Notes: generated from the sequence alone by a model not told the origin. A DNA stretch of 64,000 nt from Nitratireductor kimnyeongensis (GCF_019891395.1 NZ_CP078143.1:620001-684000); one strand, 5' to 3'. Counted from the first letter of the stretch, positions 52,482 to 62,254 are shown. A program made the numbers and translations.

Positions 52482-53378
52482 ATGCGTCTGTGCCGCTTCA
52501 ACGAGACGAGACTTGGCGTGATGACAGACGTCGGCGATATCGCCGATGTCAGCGCAGCCGTGGACGTCCTGCCTGAGCTCAAATGGCCCTTGCCGCATGG
52601 CGATCTGCTCGTGGCCAACCTCGACATCGTATGTGCCCGTATCGGGCAACTCCTGCCGGACGCGCCACGCCTTGCGCGCAACAGCGTAAGGCTCGACAGC
52701 CCAGTCGCCAATCCGGGAAAAATCATCGCCGCGCCCGTCAACTATCACAAGCATCTGGACGAGGCCCGCAAGGACACCGGAATCAACTTCGGCACCGAGA
52801 TCAAGACCATCGATGATCTGGGGCTGTTTCTGAAGGCGCCAAGCTCGTTGATCGGCTGCGACCAGACTGTATTGCTGCCGCCGCTAGACCGGCGTATGGA
52901 TCACGAGATCGAACTGGCGGTCATCATCGGCAAACCCGGTTTCGAGATCACCCGCGAAGCTGCGCTCGACCATGTTGCGGGCTACGCGATCGCCCTAGAC
53001 ATGACCATACGCGGTCCCGAGGACCGCAGTTGGCGCAAATCCTTCGATACCTTCAGCGTACTGGGACCGAGCCTCGTCACTCCCGATGAGGTTCCCGATC
53101 CCGACAATCTCGATTTCACATTGCGTGTGAATGGCGAGGTCCGCCAGCGTTCCTCGACAAAAGCCCTGATCTTCGACGTCCGCAAGCTGATCGAGCGCGC
53201 GTCCTTTGCCTACCGCCTCCATCCCGGCGACGTCATCATGACAGGCACACCCGAGGGGGTGGCTCCGGTCGGCGATGGCGACGTCATGGAATGCCGCATT
53301 GAAAGCGTAGGAGAAATGAGCGTTCGGGTCGGGAAAAGACACCACGCGGCTGCAGTGCAGGCAGGAGGCAGCGCATGA
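52482..53378 (+). CDS. Fumarylacetoacetate hydrolase family protein
   Basis: The 298-residue protein has the FAH metal-binding segments: IAAPVNYHKH, the DHEIELAVIIGK carboxylates, GYAIALDMTIRG, and GDVIMTGTPEGVAPV. The family splits carbon-carbon bonds in acylpyruvates, such as fumarylpyruvate or maleylpyruvate in the gentisate pathway, or decarboxylates and hydrates related acids. It starts five bases after the dioxygenase stop and overlaps the next gene by four bases, so its link to ring cleavage is strong. Confidence 0.88.
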   Translation: MRLCRFNETRLGVMTDVGDIADVSAAVDVLPELKWPLPHGDLLVANLDIVCARIGQLLPDAPRLARNSVRLDSPVANPGKIIAAPVNYHKHLDEARKDTGINFGTEIKTIDDLGLFLKAPSSLIGCDQTVLLPPLDRRMDHEIELAVIIGKPGFEITREAALDHVAGYAIALDMTIRGPEDRSWRKSFDTFSVLGPSLVTPDEVPDPDNLDFTLRVNGEVRQRSSTKALIFDVRKLIERASFAYRLHPGDVIMTGTPEGVAPVGDGDVMECRIESVGEMSVRVGKRHHAAAVQAGGSA

Positions 53379-54448
53379 CCCATATCGCCAATGCCAGCGT
53401 CAGCCTCATACCTTTCAAGCTCAAGACCCCGGTAGGGGGATCAGGCGTAGGCGGCGTGGACGTCATCATCGTCGAATTAACCGATATGGATGGTGCCACA
53501 GGACTTGGGTTTTCCTACGTGCTCGGTGGCGGCGGCGCGGTCACTGCGCTGGCCGCTCGGCAACAGGTCGAGCGTTTCGCCTCGGGAGCCATTCCGCCGC
53601 CCCAGGCTCTGTGGCGCAATGTCGCCGCAACCTTCAACCGCACCGGGCTCGGGCCCAATCTGGTTGCGCTGGCGGCACTGGACATGGCCGCATGGGATCT
53701 CGAAAGCCGGAGCCGCGGCGTGCCGCTTGGGGTGGCCATGGGAGGTGCCGCAAGGCCGGTTCCGGTCTATGGAAGCGGTGGTTTCAACGCCGCACAGACA
53801 CCCGACCAGGCCTGCGAGACCGCGCTGAGACAGCTGGATCTCGGACTTCGTGCCTTCAAGCCACGCGCCCGGGGCGCCCGTATCGACGCACTCCTTCTGG
53901 CTGCCGTTCGCAAGGCTCTGCCGGACGACATTCATCTGATGACAGACGCCAATGAGAAATGTGATCTGGCCGGCGCGATGTGGTTGATGTCCGCCGCCAG
54001 AGACAACGGCCTGCTGTTCGTCGAGGAACCGCTGCCATCCACGGCGCTGGAAGGCTATCGCGCCCTCGCCGCTCGGTCGGATTGCGCAATAGCAACTGGC
54101 GAACATCTTCAGGGCCGCGGTGCAGCATTGCCCTATTTAAGCGAAAGGCTGGCGACGGTGTTCCAACCGGATCTCGCGATGATGGGCGGGCTGACGCCGA
54201 TCCTCGAGATTTCGCAGATCGCCGCTGCATTCGACATCGGTATCGCACCGCATTTTCTGCCGGGCCTGTTCGCGCATGTCGCTTCTGCGGCTGCCAATGT
54301 CACCTGGCTTGAGGATTTTCCGCTTCTCGAACCTATGTTCGAGGGGTGGCCACAATGGGACGCTGACGGCCGCATGAGCGCCGGAGGGGAGCCTGGACAT
54401 GGACTGACGCTCAAGGAGGAGTATCGCCGGTCTGCACAGTCCGTTTAG
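53375..54448 (+). CDS. Enolase-superfamily enzyme (mandelate racemase/muconate lactonizing type)
   Basis: The 357-residue protein has the capping domain and a TIM barrel with the superfamily metal ligands: Asp in LMTDANEKC, Glu in LFVEEPLPS and Glu in IATGEHLQG. A Lys/Arg pair (FKPRARG) and an Asp-His dyad (QPDLAMMGG ... IAPHFLPG) follow the mandelate racemase/sugar-acid dehydratase pattern. No enolase-superfamily step is part of the classic gentisate pathway, so its job here is unclear. Racemisation or dehydration of a hydroxy-acid substrate is possible. Confidence 0.85.
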   Translation: MTHIANASVSLIPFKLKTPVGGSGVGGVDVIIVELTDMDGATGLGFSYVLGGGGAVTALAARQQVERFASGAIPPPQALWRNVAATFNRTGLGPNLVALAALDMAAWDLESRSRGVPLGVAMGGAARPVPVYGSGGFNAAQTPDQACETALRQLDLGLRAFKPRARGARIDALLLAAVRKALPDDIHLMTDANEKCDLAGAMWLMSAARDNGLLFVEEPLPSTALEGYRALAARSDCAIATGEHLQGRGAALPYLSERLATVFQPDLAMMGGLTPILEISQIAAAFDIGIAPHFLPGLFAHVASAAANVTWLEDFPLLEPMFEGWPQWDADGRMSAGGEPGHGLTLKEEYRRSAQSV

Positions 54449-54504
54449 AACGTCCGAAACGCCTGATAAGAGAAGGCGGAGGGGACAAAAAAGGGAGAGA
54501 GAAC

Positions 54505-55506
54505 ATGACCAAGCTTACATTGAGCACAAGCGCGCTGTGCGCCGCCTTGCTGGCGTTCACGGCAATGCCGGCCGAGGCCCAGGACGAACTCGGACTGGCG
54601 CATTTCATGCCGCCTGCCCATACACTGCATACGGAAGTCTTCGTCCCGCTGCAGGACAAGATCGCCAAGGCGACCGACGGCAAGATTGCGCTGCGGATCT
54701 ATCCCGCCGGAGAGTTGGGCGCAGGGCCGAACCAGCAATATGACCGTGCCCTGCGCGGTGTTGCCGACATGGTTTTCGGCCTGCCGGGATACACTTCCAG
54801 CACGTTTCCGCGGACCCTGCTGCTGGAATTGCCCGGCGCTCTGCCCGACGCACAAGAAGCCGTCGACATGATCTGGGACAATATCGACCAATTCGCTCCG
54901 GACTTCGAACGGGTGGAACTGCTCGGCCTGTGGACGGCAACACCGACACTCATCGCCACCCGCGGCAAGCCCGTTCGCTCGCTGAAGGATCTTGAAGGGA
55001 TGACCATCCGCGCCCCGTCCGTGTTGGGAGCGGAGTTTCTGGCCGAATGGGGCGCCAATCCCGTCAACATACCCGCCTCCGATCTCTACACCTCACTGGA
55101 AACCGGCGTGATCGACGGTGTGATGACCGGACCGGATGGCATTCGTTCCTTCCGGCTTTATGAGGTGCTTGACTATATCACCCGGGACTTCCCCGGCGGT
55201 GTCTCCACCTTTTATGTGATCGCCAACAAGGACCAGTGGGCCGCGCTGCCCGAGGAACAACGCGCCGAACTCGAGGCGTTGTTCGGTCGCACCATCAGCG
55301 CCGACGGCCAGGCCGCCTATCGCTGGGCGGCCGATGAGGCCTATAAATTATTCGACACAGTGGACGGGCTCGAAGTCATCACGCTCGATGAGGGAGAAGC
55401 CGGGCGCATCATCGAGGCCATTGAGCCTCAGATTGCCGCTTACAAGAGCCAACTGAAAAAAAGCGGCATCGATGCCGAGGCCATTCTTTCGGCTCTTGAA
55501 GAGTAG
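54505..55506 (+). CDS. dctP: TRAP transporter, substrate-binding protein
   Basis: The 333-residue DctP-family protein has a Sec signal (ALCAALLAFTAMPAEAQ) and the characteristic GMTIRAPSVLGAEFLAEWGANPVNIPASDLYTSLETGVIDG core with the Arg that binds the carboxylate of the ligand. It therefore probably binds an organic acid. Next to ring-cleavage genes, an aromatic or hydroxy acid is likely. The ATG follows GGGAGAG. Confidence 0.9.
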   Translation: MTKLTLSTSALCAALLAFTAMPAEAQDELGLAHFMPPAHTLHTEVFVPLQDKIAKATDGKIALRIYPAGELGAGPNQQYDRALRGVADMVFGLPGYTSSTFPRTLLLELPGALPDAQEAVDMIWDNIDQFAPDFERVELLGLWTATPTLIATRGKPVRSLKDLEGMTIRAPSVLGAEFLAEWGANPVNIPASDLYTSLETGVIDGVMTGPDGIRSFRLYEVLDYITRDFPGGVSTFYVIANKDQWAALPEEQRAELEALFGRTISADGQAAYRWAADEAYKLFDTVDGLEVITLDEGEAGRIIEAIEPQIAAYKSQLKKSGIDAEAILSALEE

Positions 55507-55511
55507 AGGCT

Positions 55512-56042
55512 ATGGCCGGTTCACGCTCTGAGCCCAACACACACCTTCCCGACGCTTTAGCGCGAACAGGAGAGACGCTGGCGATAATCGCCGGCGTCCT
55601 CCTGGCTATCCTTATCGTGCTGATGACTGTCAATGTCGTGCTTCGCTACGGCTTCGACAGCGGCATCCACGGGATCCTCGAGATCATGCAGATCGGCATG
55701 GTTCTGGTGATCTTCCTCGGTCTGCCGCATTGCACGGCGGTGGGCGCCCATATCGCTGTCGAGATGCTCACCCACATTCTGCCAGCCATATTCTGGCGGA
55801 TCATCAATCCAATCGTGGACATCGGCTGCGCGGTCATTTTTGCCATGATGGGCTGGTTGTCAGCGTTGCGGGCGCTGGACGCCCACGAATATGGCGACAC
55901 CACGAATTTTCTGCGCATCCCGCTCGCATTGCCCTGGAGCGTCATCGCTTTGGGCTCGGGCGCAACGGCCCTGATCTTTGCGGGTAAGTTATTCTGGGCC
56001 CAGACCACCAGTCCAGAGCGAGCTCCGGAGGACAATCCATGA
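55512..56042 (+). CDS. dctQ: TRAP transporter, small permease
   Basis: The 176-residue protein has four membrane helices (for example TLAIIAGVLLAILIVLMTVNVVLRY and IGMVLVIFLGLPHCTAVGAHIAVEML), as in DctQ. It pairs with the large permease to form the sodium-driven transporter. It starts five bases after the binding-protein stop and overlaps the next gene by four bases. Confidence 0.88.
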   Translation: MAGSRSEPNTHLPDALARTGETLAIIAGVLLAILIVLMTVNVVLRYGFDSGIHGILEIMQIGMVLVIFLGLPHCTAVGAHIAVEMLTHILPAIFWRIINPIVDIGCAVIFAMMGWLSALRALDAHEYGDTTNFLRIPLALPWSVIALGSGATALIFAGKLFWAQTTSPERAPEDNP

Positions 56043-57334
56043 CCATCGGTCTGATCGCGCTGGCTGCGCTGGCCGTTCTCTTGTTGGTGCGGGTACCGGT
56101 GGGAATAGCGATGATCATCGTCGGGTTTTTCGGCACGCTAGTGTTCACGAACCCCACCGCGGCATTCGCAACGATGACCGGAGAAACCATTGAACTCGCG
56201 ATGAAGCTTGAAATCATGGTGATCCCCTTTTTTCTGCTCATGGGAAACCTTGCTGGCGTATGCGGGCTATCAAGGGATCTTTTTGATGTCGCCAACGCCC
56301 TTCTCGGACGGATGCGTGGGGGCCTCGCCTCGGCGACCGTCATCGGATGCGGCGGGTTTGCTGCCCTCTCGGGTTCGTCGGTCGCCGCAGCGGTGACGAT
56401 GGGCAAGGTTGCCATTCCGCAGATGAACCGCTTTGGCTATGACGACCGGCTCGCCACCGGTGTGGTCGCGGCAGGTGGGACGCTGGGAATCCTGATACCG
56501 CCCTCTGCCGGGTTCGCGGTTTACGGCATCCTCACCGAGCAATCGATCGGGAAGTTGTTTCTTGCGGGAGTCCTGCCAGGAATTCTGCTGATGACGCTCT
56601 TCATTCTCGTCATCATGATCGTCACCGCCATCTGGCCTCATCTTGGACCCGCCGCCGCCGTCATGCCACGCCGAGAGCGGATGCAGGCGGTTTTCCGGTC
56701 CCTGCCTTTCATCCTCGTCGTTCTCACCACCATTGGCGGCATATATCTGGGCGTATTCACGCCTATGGAATCCGCCGGGGTCGGCGCCATCGCCACCTTC
56801 TTTGTCGCGCTGTGGCGGCGCTCGCTGAGCTGGAGCCGCATTCGACTGGTGCTGGTGGAAACCACAACGACGACCGCGATGATTTACATCATCCTGATCG
56901 GCGCCAGCATATTCACGCCATTTCTGGCCCGCACCGGAATCCCATCCGCACTTTCAGCCGCGATGCTCGATCTCGAGCTTGGCGTCTTTGGCAGCATGAT
57001 GCTTCTGATGGTCGCCTATCTCATTCTCGGCACGTTTCTCGACGGCTTCGCGCTGCTCGCACTCACACTGCCAATTGTATTTCCGGTGATCGTCTCGCTC
57101 GGGCTTGATCCTATATGGTTCGGCGTTTTCATGGTTGTCGTGCTTGAAATGGCACTGATTTCGCCACCCGTAGGCATGAATGTCTTCGTGCTCAAATCCA
57201 TCGTGCCCGACATCTCGCTCAGCCACATTTACACCGGAACGCTGCCTTTCTTGCTGGCAATGATCGTTCTGATCGTCCTGCTCGTTCTCTGGCCAGACAT
57301 TGCTCTGTTCCTTCCGGAGACTATGGGCCGATGA
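56039..57334 (+). CDS. dctM: TRAP transporter, large permease
   Basis: The 431-residue DctM-type protein has about twelve membrane helices and the conserved family segments (CGGFAALSGSSVAAAVTMGKVAIPQM, GGTLGILIPPSAGFAVYGILTEQSIGKLFLAG, LISPPVGMNVFVLKSI). It is the sodium/substrate-translocating subunit working with DctP and DctQ. Its stop overlaps the following alcohol dehydrogenase start by four bases. Confidence 0.93.
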   Translation: MTIGLIALAALAVLLLVRVPVGIAMIIVGFFGTLVFTNPTAAFATMTGETIELAMKLEIMVIPFFLLMGNLAGVCGLSRDLFDVANALLGRMRGGLASATVIGCGGFAALSGSSVAAAVTMGKVAIPQMNRFGYDDRLATGVVAAGGTLGILIPPSAGFAVYGILTEQSIGKLFLAGVLPGILLMTLFILVIMIVTAIWPHLGPAAAVMPRRERMQAVFRSLPFILVVLTTIGGIYLGVFTPMESAGVGAIATFFVALWRRSLSWSRIRLVLVETTTTTAMIYIILIGASIFTPFLARTGIPSALSAAMLDLELGVFGSMMLLMVAYLILGTFLDGFALLALTLPIVFPVIVSLGLDPIWFGVFMVVVLEMALISPPVGMNVFVLKSIVPDISLSHIYTGTLPFLLAMIVLIVLLVLWPDIALFLPETMGR

Positions 57335-58446
57335 CCATCGCTCGCTTCAACTATGTCACCCCAGTTCGCTTCGGTTTCGGGGCTCTATCGGTGCTCGCCG
57401 ACGAGCTGGGACATTTGGGCGTCGGCCGGTTTCTTTTGGTTACCGATCCGGGCATCGTAGAGGCGGGGCTGGTCGAACGCGTGACCGCGGTGGTGAAGCC
57501 CGCAGCGATCTTCGATCAGACGCCAAGCAATCCGACCGAGGCCGCAGCGATCAAAGCGCTTGCGGCGTTCCGCGAGGCGGAGTGCGACGGTGTCGTCGCG
57601 CTCGGCGGCGGCTCATCGATCGATCTGGCCAAGGCTGTCGCCTTGCTGGCAACGCATTCAGGCGTGCTCGCCGACTATGTCATAGGGGGCGGAAGCGCAG
57701 ATGCCATTGGTCCGACGAGCCCCATCATTGCGGTTCCAACGACGGCGGGGACGGGAGCCGAGGTCGGACGTGCAGCTTCGCTGACCCTGCGAAACGGGAC
57801 CAAGGCCGCCTGTGTGAATGCCCACCTTATTCCCAGATGCGCAATCTGCGACCCGGATTTGACCCTGAGTCTTCCGCCGATGTTGACAGCATCGACCGGT
57901 ATCGATGTGCTGTGCCACGGGATCGAAGCCTATTTCTCTTCGACCTTCAATCCGCCGGCCGATGCGATCGCTCTCGATGTCGTTTCCCGTTCGGCGCGAA
58001 GTCTGCCCGAAGCTGTACGCAATGGAAACAACCGCGATGCAAGGAGCGAGATGCTCCTCGCTGCGGTTATGGGTGGAATGGTGTTTCAGAAAGGTCTGGG
58101 CGCCATTCATGCCCTCACTCATCCCCTCGGCGCTCTCGGCTATCCCCACGGCACCCTCAACGCCATCGTGCTGCCGCACGTTCTGGCGATCAACGAAAAG
58201 CTCGCTCCTGCGCGCGCCACGGAGCTTAAGTCGGCGCTCGACAACGTTTCTGGCAAAAGCCTGTCGGTATGGACAAACGATTTTATCGCCGCTTTGGGCT
58301 TGCCGCAGCGCCTTTCTGCATTAGGAATGACACGAGATGGATTCTCTGACTTTGCCGAAAAGGCCGAGCGCGAGCATCTTAACAAGACAAACCCGCGGCC
58401 GCTGACCGCCGCGGAGTTTTTGACGATTCTGGAGGCAGCATATTGA
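57331..58446 (+). CDS. Iron-containing alcohol dehydrogenase
   Basis: The 371-residue protein has the NAD-binding GGGSSIDLAKA near residue 90, PTTAGTGAEVG, and the metal-binding residues in GIDVLCHGIEAYFSS and GAIHALTHPLGALGYPHG. It belongs to the group III (Fe-ADH) family, which includes maleylacetate reductases and hydroxyacid-oxoacid transhydrogenases. A role reducing or oxidising a pathway intermediate is likely. It is coupled at both ends: to dctM upstream and to the MarR gene downstream. Confidence 0.88.
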   Translation: MTIARFNYVTPVRFGFGALSVLADELGHLGVGRFLLVTDPGIVEAGLVERVTAVVKPAAIFDQTPSNPTEAAAIKALAAFREAECDGVVALGGGSSIDLAKAVALLATHSGVLADYVIGGGSADAIGPTSPIIAVPTTAGTGAEVGRAASLTLRNGTKAACVNAHLIPRCAICDPDLTLSLPPMLTASTGIDVLCHGIEAYFSSTFNPPADAIALDVVSRSARSLPEAVRNGNNRDARSEMLLAAVMGGMVFQKGLGAIHALTHPLGALGYPHGTLNAIVLPHVLAINEKLAPARATELKSALDNVSGKSLSVWTNDFIAALGLPQRLSALGMTRDGFSDFAEKAEREHLNKTNPRPLTAAEFLTILEAAY

Positions 58447-58970
58447 CGGATACACCCGTCCCGGCCGAACACGACGACGCCTTGCCCCAGGGCGAGGCCG
58501 AGATCGGAGAACTTGGACGCCAGACCGGCTACCTGCTCCGCCGGGCCAGTATGACCTATACGACCCACTGGATGTTAAGCACCCGCGCGACCAGCATCGC
58601 CGGACTAACCCCTGTTCAGGCGGGCATGCTCATTCTCATCGAGGAAAATCCCGGGCTTACCCAGATCGAACTGGCGCGATTGCTGAATGTCGAGGGGTCA
58701 ACGCTGTGGGCGCTTGTCGCCAAACTGCGCGAGATGGGCCTCGTGCAAAGATACCGTCAACCCGGGGACAGGCGGGCTTTCGCGTTGCATCTGACCAAGC
58801 AGGGTAAGCGCGCGCTCGTCCAAACGACCGCCCTGCTTGCAGACCATCAGGAAGCGCTGCTCCAGCGCCTTACGCCCGATCAACGGGCGCAGCTCAATCA
58901 GTCGCTCAAACTGATCATCGCGGCCGGGGAAGTGGAGAATCAAAGGCTGGCCGAGATGGCGCCACAATAA
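58443..58970 (+). CDS. MarR-family regulator
   Basis: The 175-residue winged-helix protein has GLTPVQAGMLILIEENPGLTQIELARLLNVEGSTLWALVAKL and the wing RYRQPGDRRAFALHLTKQGKRAL. The start is a TTG with GGAGG seven bases upstream, and it overlaps the dehydrogenase stop, so it is made as the last gene of the operon. MarR repressors of catabolic operons usually release DNA on binding the aromatic or CoA-ester substrate. The dyad at 50084-50102 is a candidate operator. Confidence 0.87.
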   Translation: MTDTPVPAEHDDALPQGEAEIGELGRQTGYLLRRASMTYTTHWMLSTRATSIAGLTPVQAGMLILIEENPGLTQIELARLLNVEGSTLWALVAKLREMGLVQRYRQPGDRRAFALHLTKQGKRALVQTTALLADHQEALLQRLTPDQRAQLNQSLKLIIAAGEVENQRLAEMAPQ

Positions 58971-59619
58971 TCCTCGGCAACAGGCTGGCGGGCATCACGC
59001 TGGGTCAGCTTCCTCAGCGAGGACCGACCAATTCCTGCGTCATGAATGCCGCTTTTTTTTCAACAACAACGCGTCTTCCGCCGTAGCATCAAGAGGAGAT
59101 GCGTCTTAGCGCCTTCAAAGCCGATCTTTGCAGAGCGCGAGTAATTGTGGCCTGCCGCGAGAGATGCCCCCTGCCCTACAATGTAAATACGCGTGGCCGT
59201 GGCGCGCGCTTAAGATTCTTGTCGCGGAAGTAACGTCATTCTGCATCCAGCGCCGTGTGGCGGAACGGCAATGATCCGCTCGCCACCGAACGACGGCGCG
59301 AGCGGATATGTTGCTTCACAGGTCACGATATTGGCAGTGCCGAGGCCACTAGAAGCCGCGAAAGCAATCAGAGCCTGCAGCGTATTTTCGTTAGGTGCGG
59401 GGTTGGCTGCAGCTTACTCCCGCTAACACCCTGTCCAGCAAGCGATGTTTCGAAAAGACATGCGTCCAGAGACCCATGACCTGGGCTTCGTGTTTCTTCT
59501 ACCATGCAGGACGCTGTTTTCTCGTGGTTCAGATGGGTTCCGTTACGTCTTCCCTCCCCGGCAGGCGGCTCCATATAGGGTCTACGAGCACCAAGGAGTA
59601 TCGTCAGGCGTAGTCGGGC
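58971..59619. other. Intergenic, 649 bp without a recognisable gene
   Basis: I find no frame with a ribosome site and a recognisable domain. A weak stem (GCGTCATGAATGCCGC) followed by eight T at 59037-59060 may terminate the catabolic operon. The rest separates two convergent transcription units and may be decayed sequence. Confidence 0.45.
59037..59060 (+). terminator. Candidate terminator of the catabolic operon
   Basis: A short imperfect stem (59037-59052) is followed directly by eight T (59053-59060), 67 bp after the MarR stop. The T-run is strong but the stem is weak. Confidence 0.4.
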
Positions 59620-60660
59620 TCAACCGATTGAGCCACCATCGACGACACTGACGGGCATCAGAAGATGACGAGCCTCGCCCCCATCCCCATTGATGAGATC
59701 AATCAGCATCTTGCTGACCTCCTGGCCGATTTCGTAAGCAGGCGAGGAAACGCTACACAGGGTTGGCTTCGAGAATTTCTGGAACAGGAAGGCGTTGTAG
59801 CCGGTGACCATCAATTCCGACGGCACGGAAAGACCGCATCGCTCCGCAGCCTGCATCGCCGCAAGGCCGAGCTGGTCATTGCCACCCATAACGGCATCGG
59901 TGTTGGGATGACTTCGCAACCAGGTTTCGATCTGGCGAATGGACAATTCGAAATCATCTTCGCTGCATGACAGGTGATCGATACGTGCCCGCTTTCCCGC
60001 AGCGGCAACTGCCGCGGCTGCCCGTCTCTCCATAGCCGGCCAGACCTGGCGGGAAGCGGCAAACAAAATTCGCTTGGCGCGCTTGTCGATCAGACGTTCG
60101 ACAAGCATCCCCGCCCCTACACCATCGTCCTGACAGACCGAAGAGACTTCAGGCAGATCAGGTGGTGGGGCGTCCTGGATGACGACCATCGGCAGCTTGA
60201 GCTGTGCGAGTTTTTTATAAACCTGCACCCTCTGCTCACGCTCACCTGAGACCATCACCGCAAATCCGTCATAGCCGAAGCTGCGCTCCATCAACGTGTC
60301 GAGGGCTTTGAGGTTGCGCAACCCGTTCACCATGAGGCTGTAGCCGATGGTGGCGAGAAAATTGCTCATCCCCGCAGCAACCTGGGTGATGTAGGGATCG
60401 TCGAGAAAACGCCGATCGGGATGCAACACCGTCAGGCCGAGCGCGAATTCCTTTTGCAGCCGCAAGCTGCGACCACTGCGCTGAGGGCGATAATTAAGCT
60501 CACGGACAGCTTCGCGTACCCGAGCCGCCACCTCGTCGCCGACACGCGCCATGCGCCCGTTGATGACATTGGACACCGTCATCACGGAGACATTGGCGAG
60601 TTTTGCCACGTCCTTAAGGCTCGGTTTTGACGACCGCCCCACGGCGGACTTCTTGGCCAT
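59620..60660 (-). CDS. LacI-family regulator
   Basis: The 346-residue protein has a LacI helix-turn-helix (SLKDVAKLANVSVMTVSNVINGR) and the hinge (VREAVRELNYRPQRSGRSL), followed by a sugar-binding-type effector domain. It is downstream of the sugar-acid dehydratase and ceramidase-like genes on the same strand, so it probably controls them and senses a sugar acid or related product. Its own promoter should lie in the 169-bp gap upstream. Confidence 0.9.
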   Translation of the reverse strand: MAKKSAVGRSSKPSLKDVAKLANVSVMTVSNVINGRMARVGDEVAARVREAVRELNYRPQRSGRSLRLQKEFALGLTVLHPDRRFLDDPYITQVAAGMSNFLATIGYSLMVNGLRNLKALDTLMERSFGYDGFAVMVSGEREQRVQVYKKLAQLKLPMVVIQDAPPPDLPEVSSVCQDDGVGAGMLVERLIDKRAKRILFAASRQVWPAMERRAAAAVAAAGKRARIDHLSCSEDDFELSIRQIETWLRSHPNTDAVMGGNDQLGLAAMQAAERCGLSVPSELMVTGYNAFLFQKFSKPTLCSVSSPAYEIGQEVSKMLIDLINGDGGEARHLLMPVSVVDGGSIG

Positions 60661-60778
60661 ATCGCGTTCGACCCAATTGCCCCGTCACAGCGGCCCTACA
60701 AGCAGCTGTGATTGATATACGCCGAATTACAGCCTGGCGGGTCGGGAGACTGTGGACAACTGAAAGCTTCTGCATCGG

Positions 60779-60790
60779 TAAATGCGTTTA
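60779..60790. promoter_or_regulatory. Possible LacI-type operator
   Basis: TAAATGCGTTTA is a near-perfect 12-bp palindrome (TAAA/TTTA arms, central mismatch) in the gap upstream of the LacI gene. LacI-family operators are palindromes of this size with a central CG. It is short and could be chance. Confidence 0.3.
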
Positions 60791-60829
60791 TTCGCTCGCC
60801 CGGATGCCGCTCTCGGCACATCAGCGCCT

Positions 60830-62254
60830 TCACTCCGTGTAAAGTGTTTTCACCAGTTCGATCGCAGATTGCCGGAAAACGGCTTCTGCATCCTTCGAAA
60901 CATAGCAAGCAAGCTCCACCTCATAGCCGCCTTCGGCATAGCAATCGGCAGGCGGCAAATACCCCTCGGTCCCGTTTGTATACCCTCCTACGAAAGTCAT
61001 CGCGAAGGGCGACGCTTCCCGGATGGCTAGTCCCGTGGCAGAAAAGATCTCCATCGGAGCCGACACCAGAACCACATCGCCAATGCGCAGGGCGCGTATC
61101 GGAATGGGCACCGTCGAAACGCCCTGCACACGCCGGGCCATGACGAGCATGATATCGTCGCGCCGTGCCCGGAAATGAATATCGGCAAGCGTGTCATGGT
61201 CCACGCCTTCATTCTTCAACGCGTGGAGCTCCGACTTGGTCGCGGCCGCGCGTTCTTCAAGAACGTCGATGGACTCGAACGGCTTGACGGGCAGCTCGGC
61301 CACGGCTTCGGCAACGCGGATTGTCGCGGGGTTGTCGGCAAGCACCGTCTTCTTTTGAATGCCTAGCGGAGCACCCGATTCCACCACATGGCTGTATTCC
61401 ATGCGGTAGTTCATCGGAGACATCGCGGTGAGCGTGGTGGCTGCATCTGCCGCGATCCGGTTGCCGATCTGCTCGGCAAGCCGGACATCGCCGCTCAGCG
61501 CCTCGAACGGAATCTGATCCCCAGCACTGCCCTGCAGAAACAGACAGACACCCCCGACGAGCTTTTCCACGCCTTCTTTGAGCGCCCCGGGGAATTCGGC
61601 GCTGATCGCCGTATTCTGGTGAGCGAGCACGATTGGATGCGTGCCGTAACCCACCACGCTTGCGATCGTATTGCCGTCGAGATCGTCGAAACGCAGGAGC
61701 GCTATCGTGGTGTCGCGCAATCCGCCTTGATGTGGGCTGACCACCATGCGTCCTTCCGGCGTGGAGAAACGCCGGTTCCGCGTAACTTCGCTTGCGCCAT
61801 ACCCGAAGGCCACCCGTGCAGGCTGCAAGCTCTCCACCGCGATGCGGCAGGCCGAAAGAACGGCGTTCCGGCACTTTTCGCGCCATGACGGCATCAGGTT
61901 CATGCCGGGCATGTCCGGCGACAGACCATTGGTCGTCTCCGCATCCCAGACGGGGGCGCTGTGTGTGTGCGTTGCCCCTATCGAAACGAGAGCAGCCGGA
62001 ACGCCGGTTTCACGCTCGATTTCCGAACGCAGTTCATCACAGACACGTGTGGGCAATCCCGTCAGATCGAGATCGCAGACCAGAATTTTCGTTCCGTCGT
62101 TTTCAAGGCAAAGTGCTGTCGCATGCAGCGGCAGGTGAATGCTCTCGGCCAGATCAACGGTACGCGCCCCCCACAGGATATGAGGGATGCCCACCGGCGG
62201 CGTCATGTCCGCGCGGCCCACTCCACAATTCAACAAGGTTCCCTCCTTCATCAT
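60830..62254 (-). CDS. Neutral/alkaline ceramidase N-terminal-domain-like protein
   Basis: The 474-residue protein begins NCGVGRADMTPPVGIPHILWG and has the family's SIGATHTHSAPVWD histidine motif, VVGYGTHPIVLAHQNTAISAEFPG and QGSAGDQIPFEA. These are the zinc-site and core motifs of the N-terminal domain of neutral ceramidases. There is no signal peptide and no C-terminal ceramidase domain, so it is probably cytosolic and need not act on ceramide. Its start overlaps the dehydratase stop (ATGA). A role as an amidase or lactonase of a sugar acid is possible. Confidence 0.8.
   Translation of the reverse strand: MMKEGTLLNCGVGRADMTPPVGIPHILWGARTVDLAESIHLPLHATALCLENDGTKILVCDLDLTGLPTRVCDELRSEIERETGVPAALVSIGATHTHSAPVWDAETTNGLSPDMPGMNLMPSWREKCRNAVLSACRIAVESLQPARVAFGYGASEVTRNRRFSTPEGRMVVSPHQGGLRDTTIALLRFDDLDGNTIASVVGYGTHPIVLAHQNTAISAEFPGALKEGVEKLVGGVCLFLQGSAGDQIPFEALSGDVRLAEQIGNRIAADAATTLTAMSPMNYRMEYSHVVESGAPLGIQKKTVLADNPATIRVAEAVAELPVKPFESIDVLEERAAATKSELHALKNEGVDHDTLADIHFRARRDDIMLVMARRVQGVSTVPIPIRALRIGDVVLVSAPMEIFSATGLAIREASPFAMTFVGGYTNGTEGYLPPADCYAEGGYEVELACYVSKDAEAVFRQSAIELVKTLYTE

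Noticed and set aside
59255..59613. Short ORFs in the 58.97-59.62 kb gap
   Set aside because: They have atypical composition and no ribosome site, domain or transposase motif, so I do not call a gene or an insertion sequence.
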